A program made the translations under genes and the position numbers. A stretch of DNA of 42,723 nucleotides from Kluyvera intermedia (GTDB lineage: Bacteria; Pseudomonadota; Gammaproteobacteria; Enterobacterales; Enterobacteriaceae): the NCBI RefSeq assembly GCF_021440345.1, contig NZ_JAKCNS010000018.1, forward strand, positions 40,544 to 83,266. Reading direction: 5' to 3'. Under the pieces are notes generated by a model. That model was given only the letters and a program-made list of their open reading frames with translations. It was not told where the DNA came from and searched no databases. Position 1 is the stretch's first letter; every line of letters starts with the position of its first letter. This document shows, one piece after another, positions 17,884-26,263 of the stretch.

Positions 17884-18884
17884 AGTGCTCTCCGGGTCCG
17901 CAGGATCAGCCATAAAAAGTAGGGGCCACCAATCAAACTGGTCAACAGCCCGACCGGCATTTCCGCCGGTTGTACCAGCGTACGCGCCAGGGTATCGGCT
18001 ACCAGTAACAGGCTCGCACCGGCAAGCGTTGAGCAGGGAATCAGCCAGCGGTGATCGGCCCCGATGGTCATGCGGATCAGATGCGGGATCACCAGGCCAA
18101 TAAAGCCGATGACGCCGCTGACCGAAACTGCGGCACCGACCAGCAGAGAACTCAGCAGCAGTAGCTGTTGGCGCCTGCGTTTAACGTTAACGCCAAGGTA
18201 GTGCGCCTCTTCGTCCCCGAGCTGCAGGAGGTTCAGCGTATTCGCCAGCCAGCCGGTGGCGACCATGGCCGGAACGGCAAATGAAGCGGCGACCAGCAGC
18301 GTCGGCCACTGCGCTTGTCCCAGACTCCCCATCATCCACAGCGTCAACTGGCGCAGCTGTTGCTCATCGCCCACATAGCTCAGTACGCCAATCGCCGCGC
18401 CGCACAAAGCATTGATGGCAATACCGGCCAATAAAAGCTGCATCATTCCGCCGTGGGTATGGCGCAGGCTTATCAGGAAAATCACCGCGCACACCACCAG
18501 GCTCCCGGCGACGGCGAAGATCATTTGCTCGTACAGCAAGAACACCGCCGGGAGCGAGATAGGGAAGATAATCGCCACGCCCACCATAAGCGCCGAGCCG
18601 CTGCTCACGCCGAGCAGACCGGGGTCGGCCATTGGGTTACGAAACAGTCCCTGCATAATCACGCCCGCCGTCGCCAGCGCGCCGCCGACCAGCACCGCCA
18701 GCAGTACGCGCGGCAGACGAATGTTAAGCCAGATGTCGCGGTATTGTTCATCCTGTAAAGAGGCGAAGGTAATTTTGAGTGCCCCCTGGCTGGCACCAAC
18801 CAGTACGAGGGTGGCGAGTATCAACAGCAGGCCGATAAAAACGCTGAAGGAAGAGAGGGAATCCTTAAACACGCAAGTCTCCAT
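17880..18884 (-). CDS. chuU: Heme ABC transporter permease (ChuU/HmuU)
   Basis: A 334-residue FecCD/BtuC-family permease with about ten hydrophobic segments and the family motif [23 protein letters not shown] (about 74-97), plus the coupling region EEAHYLGVN. It moves heme from the ChuT-type binding protein across the inner membrane. Adjacent to chuY (41 nt) and overlapping hmuV. The start is uncertain: the ATG at 18884 has no good ribosome site, while a GTG four codons later (18872) has GGAG six nt before it. Confidence 0.93.
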   Translation of the reverse strand: METCVFKDSLSSFSVFIGLLLILATLVLVGASQGALKITFASLQDEQYRDIWLNIRLPRVLLAVLVGGALATAGVIMQGLFRNPMADPGLLGVSSGSALMVGVAIIFPISLPAVFLLYEQMIFAVAGSLVVCAVIFLISLRHTHGGMMQLLLAGIAINALCGAAIGVLSYVGDEQQLRQLTLWMMGSLGQAQWPTLLVAASFAVPAMVATGWLANTLNLLQLGDEEAHYLGVNVKRRRQQLLLLSSLLVGAAVSVSGVIGFIGLVIPHLIRMTIGADHRWLIPCSTLAGASLLLVADTLARTLVQPAEMPVGLLTSLIGGPYFLWLILRTRRAL

Positions 18885-18925
18885 AAAACATCGTTGCGGC
18901 GCCGTCAGCCAGCGCCGCGTGGGGA

Positions 18926-19549
18926 TCAGGCCGGTTTAAGCTCAGGCTCAACCAGGCTGTAGACCTGTTGATTGAGCGCCGGGGCGCTGGCCAATGCCTG
19001 AATATGCGCCGCCACGTCTGCGCGCTGCACGAAACCGTGCACTTCCTGCTGCTGAATGCGCAGGGCTTTGCCGGTGGCCTCGCCGCTGAGTAAACCGCCT
19101 GGGCGCAAAATGGCGTAATCAAGCGTGCTGCTTTGCAGCCAGCTTTCCGCCAGCGATTTCTCTCTCACTGCCTGGCCAAATGCCGCCTTTGCGCGCGCCG
19201 AGAGGAACGGCCAGCTGTCGCCACAGCCCAAAGAGGTGACGAGGATCATGCGTTTGAGGCCGGTTTTTTCTGCTTCATCAATCACCGTGCGGTGCGCCAG
19301 ATAATCGTGTGCGCCGCCCATCGATGAAATGACCGTTGCTTCCGCGCCTGCCGCGTCGCAGGCCTGTGCGACGCATGCTGCATCACAGGCATCACCGATA
19401 AATACGTTTACGCCTTTGGCTTGCAGGCGCGCTGCGGCTTCCGGGTTACGCACCACCGCCACCACGGGGCGATTTTCTGCCAGCGCCAGCTCAACGGTCA
19501 GCGCGCCCACGCCTTTGCCACCCGCACCAAAAATCAGCCATGGGTTCAT
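18926..19549 (-). CDS. chuY: Heme-locus NAD(P)H-binding protein ChuY
   Basis: A 207-residue Rossmann protein of the atypical SDR/NAD(P)-binding type (start MNPWLIFGAGGKGVGALTVELAL, a GxGGxG dinucleotide motif; TSLGCGDSWPFLS near the middle). In the chu/shu locus ChuY follows ChuX and is reported to reduce anaerobilin, the product of ChuW. Start ATG overlaps the chuX stop by one base (TGATG), so translation is coupled. Function as anaerobilin reductase is by homology and context. Confidence 0.9.
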   Translation of the reverse strand: MNPWLIFGAGGKGVGALTVELALAENRPVVAVVRNPEAAARLQAKGVNVFIGDACDAACVAQACDAAGAEATVISSMGGAHDYLAHRTVIDEAEKTGLKRMILVTSLGCGDSWPFLSARAKAAFGQAVREKSLAESWLQSSTLDYAILRPGGLLSGEATGKALRIQQQEVHGFVQRADVAAHIQALASAPALNQQVYSLVEPELKPA

Positions 19550-20043
19550 CAGGCTTCCCCTTTCAGTACGGCGGCCAGCGTGCGGAAGGCATCAACCTGT
19601 TCTGCCAGTAGCTGACGGTGGTCATCGCGGCCAAGGAAAATTTTAAACATCGCATTGCCCGCGGCGTTAAAGAACAGAATCGAGGCGGTGTCCATCGCCA
19701 TAAACTTGCGCTCAACCAGCGCGATGTGGGTGCAGTTTTCGGCTTTAATGTGGCCGGTCATGCCCTTTTTACCGCGCAGGTTAAAGTAGCCGTGACGGTG
19801 GAAACCGGAAGGCAGTTCACCGGTAAATTCCAGAATCACATCGGCAGAATGTACCAGCGTAGTGACTTTGCCCCATTCGCAGACGGTGTCCCAGACGGTA
19901 TCAAACTTATCACCGGCAACCAGCGTGTGTGACGGCAGTTTTTTTACCACCTCCAGCAGCGTGGTGTTGTATTGCCCCGCAATGGCTTCCAGGGTGCCGT
20001 CCGGCTCGGTTTTTAAGAAATCCTGCAAAGAGACGTTGCTCAT
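19549..20043 (-). CDS. chuX: Heme utilisation carrier protein ChuX/HutX
   Basis: A 164-residue cytoplasmic HutX/ChuX family protein (SLQDFLKTEPDGTLEAIAGQYNTTLLEVVKKLP at the start; HRHGYFNLRGKKGMTGHIK in the core). It binds heme and passes it to, or buffers it for, the catabolic enzyme. The second of two tandem ATGs (20043) is chosen because AGGAG is 6 nt away; the first is only 3 nt from it. It lies between chuW and chuY, as in E. coli and Shigella. Confidence 0.94.
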   Translation of the reverse strand: MSNVSLQDFLKTEPDGTLEAIAGQYNTTLLEVVKKLPSHTLVAGDKFDTVWDTVCEWGKVTTLVHSADVILEFTGELPSGFHRHGYFNLRGKKGMTGHIKAENCTHIALVERKFMAMDTASILFFNAAGNAMFKIFLGRDDHRQLLAEQVDAFRTLAAVLKGEA

Positions 20044-20055
20044 CATTAACTCCTG

Positions 20056-21396
20056 TTATGGGGTTTCTACCGCAATGCGCGGTGCGTTAAGTTCCTGAAT
20101 CAAATCATCAAGAGACTGTAAAATGTTACTGGCCCAGAAGCGGCCTTCGTTGGTTAAACGCAGGCAGGTTGAGTCATCCTGCGTTAACCCGGCCTTGTGC
20201 CACTGCGTTAGCAGCGGGGCAAGTTTTGCCGCATGCGGCGTGAGCGTATCCAGCGGTACGCGGGCGGTTTCAACCCCGGCCTGCAAGGTGTGACGCCATT
20301 GGAAGCCTCGCTCGGCGGTGCGCATCATCATCATTAAAGGTTTTTGCCCTGCGGCAATCGATTGATGCCAGTTATCAAGATTGCGTTCCACCATCCACGA
20401 ATAGCCGTTGATCGAGCCGCCTGCGCCGGAGCCCAGCGCCAGGCAGTCTGCACCCTGTTTAATCAGTAAATTGTAGAGGTTGCGTTCGCGAGTGGTGCGC
20501 GCCCAGTGGCTGTTGCTGATACAGCGCCAGCCCGCCTGTTCCATAAAATCGCAGCCTTGTAGATACAGATCGCGACGCTCTGCGGGCTGTGGCACCGAGG
20601 TGCGACCGTTTTCCACCGCTTTGCCCAACGGCGTATTGGGCAACAGGTTCAGGGCGTAAAGATCCACACCGTCCAGCCCGATATCCCGGGCGATAGTCAG
20701 ATCCTCGCCCCATATTTTTGCATCCTGACCCGGTAGGCCAAACAGCAGATCGCAGACCACGGCGGCTCTGTCGCGGCGCACCAGACCTTCCATAAAAGCA
20801 ATCGCCATAGGGCCATCGGAGGTGCGGGCCATCTTCTTGCGGATTTTGCTGTTAAACGACTGAATACCGATGGAGAAGCGGTTAGCCCCCGCATCGAGAC
20901 AGGCATCGATACGCGCGTCGTCGAAGTTCAGTACCCGGCCTTCGATGGTGATTTCGCAGTCTGGTGCCAGCGGCAGACGCTCGCGCAGGGCGGAAATAAT
21001 GCGTGCCAGATCGCGGGCGGAGAGTGCCGACGGCGTGCCACCACCAAAGTACACCGCGTGAATGGGGGCCGACTGGTGCAGCACGCTGTCGGCTTCCATC
21101 TCAATCTCGCGCAGCAGCGCGTCGGTGTAGCGTGTGCAGTTATCTTCTTCATAACGGTTCTGGTAGAAACCGCAGAAGGTGCAGTGGGTGGCGCAAAACG
21201 GAATGTGCAGATACAGCAGGCGTTTGCGCGGCGGCGTGGCGTGGCTCAGCACCTCCTGCCAGGTTTGTGCCAGCTTATCTTTGGCGATGGGAATCGCGCC
21301 GCGCCAGGGCATGGTGGCCCGGCGATCTTTGAAGGGCTGCCCGCCCTCCAGCGCAAAGTGCGGGGTTAAATCCAGTTCGTTTGTCGTAGTGTGCAT
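20056..21396 (-). CDS. chuW: Anaerobic heme-degrading radical SAM enzyme ChuW/HutW
   Basis: A 446-residue HemN-like radical SAM protein. The cluster motif C68-x3-C72-x2-C75 is in HIPFCATHCTFCGFY; GGGTPSAL and the HemN-type core follow. E. coli ChuW methylates and opens the heme ring without oxygen, yielding anaerobilin and free iron. Here it is the only heme-opening enzyme in the locus, since no chuS is present. The ATG at 21396 is preceded in frame by a GTG; neither has an ideal ribosome site. The gene follows chuT by 20 nt. Confidence 0.94.
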   Translation of the reverse strand: MHTTTNELDLTPHFALEGGQPFKDRRATMPWRGAIPIAKDKLAQTWQEVLSHATPPRKRLLYLHIPFCATHCTFCGFYQNRYEEDNCTRYTDALLREIEMEADSVLHQSAPIHAVYFGGGTPSALSARDLARIISALRERLPLAPDCEITIEGRVLNFDDARIDACLDAGANRFSIGIQSFNSKIRKKMARTSDGPMAIAFMEGLVRRDRAAVVCDLLFGLPGQDAKIWGEDLTIARDIGLDGVDLYALNLLPNTPLGKAVENGRTSVPQPAERRDLYLQGCDFMEQAGWRCISNSHWARTTRERNLYNLLIKQGADCLALGSGAGGSINGYSWMVERNLDNWHQSIAAGQKPLMMMMRTAERGFQWRHTLQAGVETARVPLDTLTPHAAKLAPLLTQWHKAGLTQDDSTCLRLTNEGRFWASNILQSLDDLIQELNAPRIAVETP

Positions 21397-21416
21397 CACG
21401 GGTCTATCAATATCCT

Positions 21417-22244
21417 TTAGTTTGGCCAGAACTGGCGGTGCAGCGTTTCAACGGCATCGGCGACGCGCGGCCCCATTCCCAGGATCAGCGCTTGGTCGAG
21501 GGTGACGATGCGCTGGTTTTTCCACGCGGCGGTACGGGTTATTCCGGCTACCGTGCTGAGGCGGTTGATATCGCCTTCAACCATTTGCGATGTGACGACA
21601 ATCACCTCGGGGTTGGCGGCAATCAGCGCTTCCGCGCTGTAGCTGCGATACTGTGAGTGCTGGGCGACGTTCTGTGCTCCGGCAAGCGCCATAATGGCGT
21701 CGGCTACGCTGCCTTTTCCCGCCACCTGCGGCGCACTGCCGCCCGCGCTCAGGATAAACAGCGCTTTCACCGGCGCCGGTTTACTGGCGCTGCTGCGCGC
21801 GACGTTTTCCAAACGCTGGCGGAGGTGGTTCACCAGCGCATTGCCCTGTTCGGCGGCACCGAGATTTTTGGCCAGCGTATGAATGTTGGCGTACATCTGC
21901 TCAACGGTCGCCGGGATACGTGGCAGGGTGACGACGTTTACCTTCTGCGCGCGTAGCTGGTCGAAGACCAACTGCGGGCCCGCGTCCTGCCAGGTGATAA
22001 AACTGTCCGGGCGCAGCGATAAAATCCCTTCACTGCTGAGCTGTTTCCAGTAGCCGATATGCGGCAACGCCTGGGTTTCTGGCGGGTATGAGGTGGTTTC
22101 ATCAACCCCGACGACCCGGTTGCCCGCGCCGATGGCGTAAATCAGTTCGGTGAGAGAACCCCCGGCCACTACGATGCGTTCCGCTGCCTGCGCGCTGAAC
22201 GCGCAGGCCAGCGCCAGGAGTCCTATGGCAATTTTTTTCATCAT
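21417..22244 (-). CDS. chuT: Periplasmic heme-binding protein ChuT/HmuT
   Basis: A 275-residue binding protein of the heme ABC transporter. Signal peptide MMKKIAIGLLALACAFSAQA, then ERIVVAGGSLTELIYAIGAGNRVVGVDETTSYP as in HmuT/ChuT/ShuT. It receives heme from the outer-membrane receptor and delivers it to ChuU. The start is one of two tandem ATGs (22244, 22241) that overlap the receptor stop codon (TGATGATG), so it is coupled to the receptor gene. Confidence 0.94.
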   Translation of the reverse strand: MMKKIAIGLLALACAFSAQAAERIVVAGGSLTELIYAIGAGNRVVGVDETTSYPPETQALPHIGYWKQLSSEGILSLRPDSFITWQDAGPQLVFDQLRAQKVNVVTLPRIPATVEQMYANIHTLAKNLGAAEQGNALVNHLRQRLENVARSSASKPAPVKALFILSAGGSAPQVAGKGSVADAIMALAGAQNVAQHSQYRSYSAEALIAANPEVIVVTSQMVEGDINRLSTVAGITRTAAWKNQRIVTLDQALILGMGPRVADAVETLHRQFWPN

Positions 22245-24391
22245 CAGAAGTTCCACGCAAAGCCAACGGCCGCGTTAATCCCCGTCGCAGGAATGGATTC
22301 ATGCGCCGTGCGATAGCGTTTGTCGGTCAGGTTGTTGAGGGCCAGATTGACCTGATACTGGTCGTTTGAACCGAATTCAGTGTTGACCGCCAGGTTCAGC
22401 GTCGCCCAGCCCGGTGTGCGGGTTTCGGTTGCGCCGGTATCGTCTTTGGCGCTGGAAGCTGCGCGGATATAGACATCAGACGTGACGTTGGCGGCGTTAA
22501 GCATCAGCGTGTGTTTCAGTCCAACACGGCCGTTGATGGTTGGCTCGCCGGTGTTGGTGGTTTTCAGCGTCTGCCCTTCGTACTGGCGGCGAATCAGGTT
22601 GCCGCTGACGTACGGTGACACCGCCCAGCCGTTGTATTCAGCGCTTAGCTCCATGCCCCAGGTTTTGGCCCGGTCGATGTTGTCGTAGTAGTAATATCCC
22701 CCGCGAGAGGTTGTGGTGTTGCCGTTGCACAGCGCCTGGCCGGAGCAGGAGACGCTGGCGATATAATCTTTTGCTTCCGAGTAATAGACCGCGCCGTCAA
22801 CCATCCACAGGTTGCCGTTGTAGCGTGCGCCCAACTCGTAGTTGTTGGAGTGTTCGGCTTGCAGATCCGGATTGCCGTAGGTGACGCCGCCGCCCGCGGC
22901 GGTCTGCATAAACAATTGGCTGAGGGTCGGGAAGACGTAACCCTGAGCAAATGCCGCGCGTAGCTCAATATTATCGAAGCCGGAGTAACGCAAGCTGGTG
23001 GTCGTCACCAGTTCGCTGTCGTGCGCCGATTGCTCGGCAATGGAGGTATCCCGGGTGACGCCCGCGGTGGTGGAGTTCGCATCGCCGCGCGTCAGTTTCG
23101 ATGAGAGCCAGTACTGGCGTGCGCCCAGCGTCCACGTCCAGTTATCGGCAAAGCGCCAGTCGTTCTGGGCGAACAACGAGGTGTTGCTCTGCTCAGACTC
23201 GTTATAGGCGCGGGTTTTGGTCTCAGTGTTAATGACGCCGGTTAATGCTTTCTGGGAGGTTGTCCCGCTGGAGGTTTGCGTTATCCGGTCACGCTTATAC
23301 TGCGCACCCACGACCAGGTTGTTATCCGCAGGCAGCGTGAAGTTGCTTTGCAGCGTAACGCCCTGGGTATACTGCTTATCGTGGGTCTGGGTTTGGTTAT
23401 GAACCGTCAGCGCCTTGATCATCGGGCTTGGGATTATCTGGGTTGTTTTGACTTCGTTTTCAAACTCACGCTCAATAGTTTGCTCGTAGGCATCGAGGTG
23501 AATTTTCTTCAGGTAGTCACCGTCCACGTCCATGTCGTAGAACAGGCCGATTTTTTCGCGCTCCAGTTTCGGGATTTTGACGCTAAAGGCATCGTACTCG
23601 CCGTCTGGATCTTCAAAATAGGTTTGGGTTGCCAGTCGGTATCTATCGAGCGACAGGCCAAAATGATGCTGGCCGAGGTTGTAGCCCAGCCAGACGGCCT
23701 GGCTGTTATTGCGATTATGGGTATTGGGCAGGCGGCCATCCGGCGTATCGCGATCGCCTTGATCGGAGTAGCTGCCGTTAATACGGTAATCAAACTGGCC
23801 GATGCTGCCCCATGCGGCGGCGGACTCCTCCCAACCTATGTTGGCTGAGTTGTAGACCGCTTTCACCATCCCGGCGACCGGCTTATCGCCGCCTTTTTTG
23901 GTGATAAAGTTCACCACGCCGCCGATAGCCTGCGAGCCGTATAGCACCGAGTATGGGCCTTTCACCACCTCGATCCGTTCAAGCGATGATTCGTCAATCA
24001 ACAGCCCGACACCGTAGTTTTGCCCGGCGCGCTGGTAGGTCACTTCCTGCCCATCGATCAGAATCAATACCCGCGAGGATGCTTCACCGCGTATACGGAT
24101 CTGTTTGCGGCCAGCAAGGGAGTTATCGGTAATTTCAACGCCAGGAATGTCCTGTAAATCATCGGCAAGGGCGCTATTGGTGGAGTTTTTTAGCGTCTGC
24201 TTGTCGATAACCTGAATGGTCGCCGGGCTCTCCCAAAGGCTGCTTTCCGAACGGTTGGCCGTTACGACAAGCGTCTCTTCTTTGTTGGCATTATTGTGGG
24301 CTGTGGTAGCCGTAGCGGCTGAAACGGCACCTGCAACAAATAACGGCAGGGCGGAGAGTACGAACGACCCTCGGGTAATGGTGTGCAGCAT
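22244..24391 (-). CDS. TonB-dependent heme/hemoprotein receptor (not ChuA-type)
   Basis: A 715-residue outer-membrane receptor heading the heme operon. Signal peptide ending VSAA, TonB box EETLVVTA, plug with RIRGEASSRVLILIDGQEVTYQ and VVKGPYSVLYGSQAIGGVVNF, and a barrel ending in AWNF. It differs throughout from ChuA/ShuA as I recall them. The heme-receptor box is only partial: FRAP is replaced by a segment FAQGYVFPTLSQLF, NPDL is present, and no histidine lies between them. Specificity for heme is inferred from the operon. The closest relatives are probably CirA/HmuR-like receptors. Confidence 0.88.
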   Translation of the reverse strand: MLHTITRGSFVLSALPLFVAGAVSAATATTAHNNANKEETLVVTANRSESSLWESPATIQVIDKQTLKNSTNSALADDLQDIPGVEITDNSLAGRKQIRIRGEASSRVLILIDGQEVTYQRAGQNYGVGLLIDESSLERIEVVKGPYSVLYGSQAIGGVVNFITKKGGDKPVAGMVKAVYNSANIGWEESAAAWGSIGQFDYRINGSYSDQGDRDTPDGRLPNTHNRNNSQAVWLGYNLGQHHFGLSLDRYRLATQTYFEDPDGEYDAFSVKIPKLEREKIGLFYDMDVDGDYLKKIHLDAYEQTIEREFENEVKTTQIIPSPMIKALTVHNQTQTHDKQYTQGVTLQSNFTLPADNNLVVGAQYKRDRITQTSSGTTSQKALTGVINTETKTRAYNESEQSNTSLFAQNDWRFADNWTWTLGARQYWLSSKLTRGDANSTTAGVTRDTSIAEQSAHDSELVTTTSLRYSGFDNIELRAAFAQGYVFPTLSQLFMQTAAGGGVTYGNPDLQAEHSNNYELGARYNGNLWMVDGAVYYSEAKDYIASVSCSGQALCNGNTTTSRGGYYYYDNIDRAKTWGMELSAEYNGWAVSPYVSGNLIRRQYEGQTLKTTNTGEPTINGRVGLKHTLMLNAANVTSDVYIRAASSAKDDTGATETRTPGWATLNLAVNTEFGSNDQYQVNLALNNLTDKRYRTAHESIPATGINAAVGFAWNF

Positions 24392-24418
24392 CGTTAACCC
24401 TATGGATAATTATTGAAT

Positions 24419-24437
24419 GATAATAATAATGAATATC
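24419..24437. promoter_or_regulatory. Fur box of the heme operon
   Basis: GATAATAATAATGAATATC matches the 19-bp Fur consensus GATAATGATAATCATTATC at 16 of 19 positions and lies about 28 nt upstream of the receptor ATG. The rest of the 24392-24696 gap is AT-rich and otherwise holds only the hairpin at 24651. It should make the whole heme operon iron-repressed. Confidence 0.8.
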
Positions 24438-24650
24438 AATTAGATTTACATAATGAGGAGTGATGCGTCTAGCAACGAAGGTATAAACAAAATGCATCTT
24501 TGATTTGTGTCAATTTATTACATTGTGCAGGCAGTGGAATGTGAGGAAGATCACTTCAATATCGATATAAATTAAGTGGTTAATAGCGAAAATTTACAAT
24601 AGGGAAGGTGGGGGTTGTGGAGGGAGCACGAACGCTATCTGTGTGTGTCG

Positions 24651-24677
24651 TTTCCCGGATTAAGGATATCCGGGAAA
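24651..24677 (-). terminator. Hairpin downstream of the dinI-like gene
   Basis: TTTCCCGGAT (24651-24660) pairs with ATCCGGGAAA (24668-24677) across a 7-nt loop, 20 nt beyond the stop of the gene at 24697. The flanking A/T tracts are short, so it is a moderate terminator. Confidence 0.55.
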
Positions 24678-24696
24678 ACAGCGCGGTGCTGTGGCA

Positions 24697-24939
24697 TTAC
24701 TCTTCTGTCAGCCACATTTCGGCTTCCTCAAACATTTCCTGAACGGCACGACTGATCTGTTCTTTTTCATGTTTGCTGGCATCGGTGTTAATGCCCGGCA
24801 GCGTCATCATCGGCTTAACGCGCACTTCTGCATCCGGGAAGATACGATGCACACGCTTGCTTAATTCGTTGAGGATTATCTCTTTCGCACCAGGAAGCCC
24901 TTCAAAGTTGCGCTTGTCATACACCAGCTCGACGAACAT
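24697..24939 (-). CDS. msgA: DinI/MsgA-family SOS protein
   Basis: An 80-residue DinI-like protein (MFVELVYDKRNFEGLPGAKEIILNELSKRVHRIFPDAEVRVKPM, acidic C-terminal helix EQISRAVQEMFEEAEMWL). DinI stabilises or modulates RecA filaments during the SOS response; MsgA is the Salmonella member, which this sequence resembles most by memory. A LexA box 40 nt upstream supports SOS control. It is the last core-like gene before the island end. DinI-like genes are also common on prophages, so it could be mobile itself. Confidence 0.9.
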   Translation of the reverse strand: MFVELVYDKRNFEGLPGAKEIILNELSKRVHRIFPDAEVRVKPMMTLPGINTDASKHEKEQISRAVQEMFEEAEMWLTEE

Positions 24940-24978
24940 GTTTTTACAATCCTTAGGATAGGGGGAATAGGGTATTTA

Positions 24979-24998
24979 TACTGTGTTTTTATCCAGTG
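24979..24998 (-). promoter_or_regulatory. LexA box upstream of the dinI-like gene
   Basis: TACTGTGTTTTTATCCAGTG matches the SOS consensus TACTGTATATATATACAGTA at 15 of 20 positions, with both CTGT and CAG half-sites intact. It is 40 nt upstream of the ATG, where it would cover the promoter. Confidence 0.85.
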
Positions 24999-25058
24999 TC
25001 AAGTGTAGGGCGGTGGAAGATTTACTGGAAGTATGTCTAAAGGATAAATCGAGAGCAC

Positions 25059-25093
25059 AAAAAAGCCCGCAGGGCTTACGCTGTGCGGGCTTT
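25059..25093 (-). terminator. ssrA-type intrinsic terminator at the island edge
   Basis: On the minus strand AAAGCCCGCA (25093-25084) pairs with TGCGGGCTTT (25071-25062), followed by six T. The stem-loop and the preceding TATGAAGTCCTGA closely match what I recall of the terminator of E. coli ssrA (tmRNA). It is therefore read as the original ssrA terminator, left on the chromosome side when an island split off the functional ssrA gene. Confidence 0.8.
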
Positions 25094-25136
25094 CAGGACT
25101 TCATATCAGGCTCTGGTGACCATCAACAAAGGATTT

Positions 25137-25158
25137 TGGTGGGCTGGCGGAGTCTGAA
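25137..25158 (-). repeat. Attachment-site remnant: decayed ssrA 3' end
   Basis: Read on the minus strand this segment is TTCAGACTCCGCCAGCCCACCA, which aligns with the tmRNA 3' end TTCAACTCCCGCCAGCTCCACCA, allowing one inserted and two missing bases. It is followed by CAAAATCC and ACCAGAGCC before the terminator, again as downstream of ssrA in E. coli. This is the expected far-end att site of an element integrated in ssrA, such as CP4-57. It cannot be a functional tmRNA end because the body is absent and the T-arm is broken. Confidence 0.7.
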
Positions 25159-25212
25159 TTGGTTGTGTAACTTGTTGTTTAATAGCTGATAACCTTCAGT
25201 TCAATTTTCATT

Positions 25213-25231
25213 TTGGTCCCATTGTTGGTCC
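25213..25231. repeat. Two TTGGTCC direct repeats next to the att remnant
   Basis: TTGGTCC occurs at 25213-25219 and 25225-25231, 12 nt apart, about 55 nt inside the island from the att remnant. Paired direct repeats at this place are what arm-type integrase or excisionase sites look like in P4-type islands. Assignment is by position only. Confidence 0.4.
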
Positions 25232-25340
25232 TAAAAGAAAATGTCAGGTTTTTTGCAGGGGAGGGGAGGTTACAGCAGGAGCCTCTTCGTCTGTGAGATT
25301 AGCATTTTGCTTTCCTTTAGTCTGCTCTGTATTTAAGCGT

Positions 25341-25670
25341 TTATTTCACGTTGGCTTTTAGCAATCCGGAAGAGCGCCTTGCTCGCAGAGCATCCACTGC
25401 GGAAATATACGGAGTCTGTTGTTGCCACGAAAACCCCTTCCGGTCGATACGGACAAGTTCGTATTTTTCTACCAGAAAATTAACGGCATCGGCCAGGGTG
25501 ATCCCGGCATCAATATGTTCCTTAATAACAGATTCATTACTGAACGGCGTGTCGTTCAGTGCCAGGCTATAGTGCTGTTCAAGCAGGCGTGTCAGTAACA
25601 TTTGCCAGACAGCCACGGGCGACAGACAGGGCTTCGCCGCCCGCGAAATTGTAGCAGGTAGATTTTTCAT
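25341..25670 (-). CDS. cbtA: CbtA-family toxin (YeeV/YkfI/YpjF)
   Basis: A 109-residue type IV toxin. Sequence is collinear with Cbt[66 protein letters not shown], then RARRSSGLL. CbtA relatives bind FtsZ and MreB and block cell division and shape. The ATG at 25670 gives the family start (MKNLP); an upstream in-frame start is rejected. The C-terminus is shorter than K-12 CbtA (124). It is the last gene of the leftward module, 20 nt after its antitoxin. Confidence 0.93.
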   Translation of the reverse strand: MKNLPATISRAAKPCLSPVAVWQMLLTRLLEQHYSLALNDTPFSNESVIKEHIDAGITLADAVNFLVEKYELVRIDRKGFSWQQQTPYISAVDALRARRSSGLLKANVK

Positions 25671-25690
25671 GTTTGCTCTCGTGAAATTTG

Positions 25691-26011
25691 TTAGCGTTGA
25701 GTGGGATAAATGGCGATGTATACGTAGCCGCAACTACCAAGGGTATCGGCTTCGCAGGTGAAACCGTTGTGGTACAGGGTGACACAGTGGGCATGGCGGG
25801 GATTAATTTCACTAGTGGTCAGCATGGATTCCATCTGGCTGATAAAATGCGGAACTGCCACATCCAGCTTAAGACATTCGGCATCACTGAACTGACCGGT
25901 AATGCTGGCCCGGTCAGTCAGGTAGTGCAGTCGGTTGCCCTCCTGCACCAGACGAGCTCCCAGGCGTGGCGTGATATCCCGCTGCAGGCCCCATGTAACA
26001 TGACTTCTCAT
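25691..26011 (-). CDS. cbeA: CbeA-family antitoxin (YeeU/YfjZ)
   Basis: A 106-residue antitoxin, collinear with YeeU/YfjZ/YafW from [28 protein letters not shown] to [18 protein letters not shown]. In this type IV pair it does not bind the toxin but stabilises MreB and FtsZ filaments. GGAG is 7 nt before the ATG. The N-terminus is shorter than K-12 YeeU. Directly upstream of the toxin gene and 18 nt after yeeT. Confidence 0.93.
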   Translation of the reverse strand: MRSHVTWGLQRDITPRLGARLVQEGNRLHYLTDRASITGQFSDAECLKLDVAVPHFISQMESMLTTSEINPRHAHCVTLYHNGFTCEADTLGSCGYVYIAIYPTQR

Positions 26012-26029
26012 CGGGCTTCTCCTTTATTG

Positions 26030-26263
26030 TCAGTTCAGAGTGATACTCATCAGACAGGCATAAGGCCCGTTACGGTCCTGGCGGCGTTCGCCGTATACCG
26101 CCAGCACGCCGGAAATGTCAGGAACGACCTTACCGCTGTAATGACAGACACTGCCGTGCCACTGGTACTTACCGGTGGAGTATCGAAAAATGCGGTAGGC
26201 CGGATGCTGACGGTAAATCGTCATTGCCTGGCGTTTACTGATAATTTTCAGGTAATACCTCAA
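26030..26263 (-). CDS. yeeT: DUF987 protein YeeT/YpjJ
   Basis: A 77-residue protein of the YeeT/YkfH/YpjJ family (MRYYLKIISKRQAMTIYRQHPAYRIFRYSTGKYQWHGSV). Function unknown; always found in the radC-like/antitoxin/toxin cassette of these islands. Its ATG overlaps the radC-like stop by 4 nt, so they are coupled. Confidence 0.9.
   Translation of the reverse strand: MRYYLKIISKRQAMTIYRQHPAYRIFRYSTGKYQWHGSVCHYSGKVVPDISGVLAVYGERRQDRNGPYACLMSITLN

Noticed and set aside
23276-23848. 190-codon plus-strand frame
   Set aside because: Antisense to the heme receptor gene, whose signal, TonB box and barrel are clear.
25137-25165. Functional tRNA or tmRNA gene
   Set aside because: Only a damaged 3' end is present; there is no body, no acceptor partner strand and the T-arm is broken.
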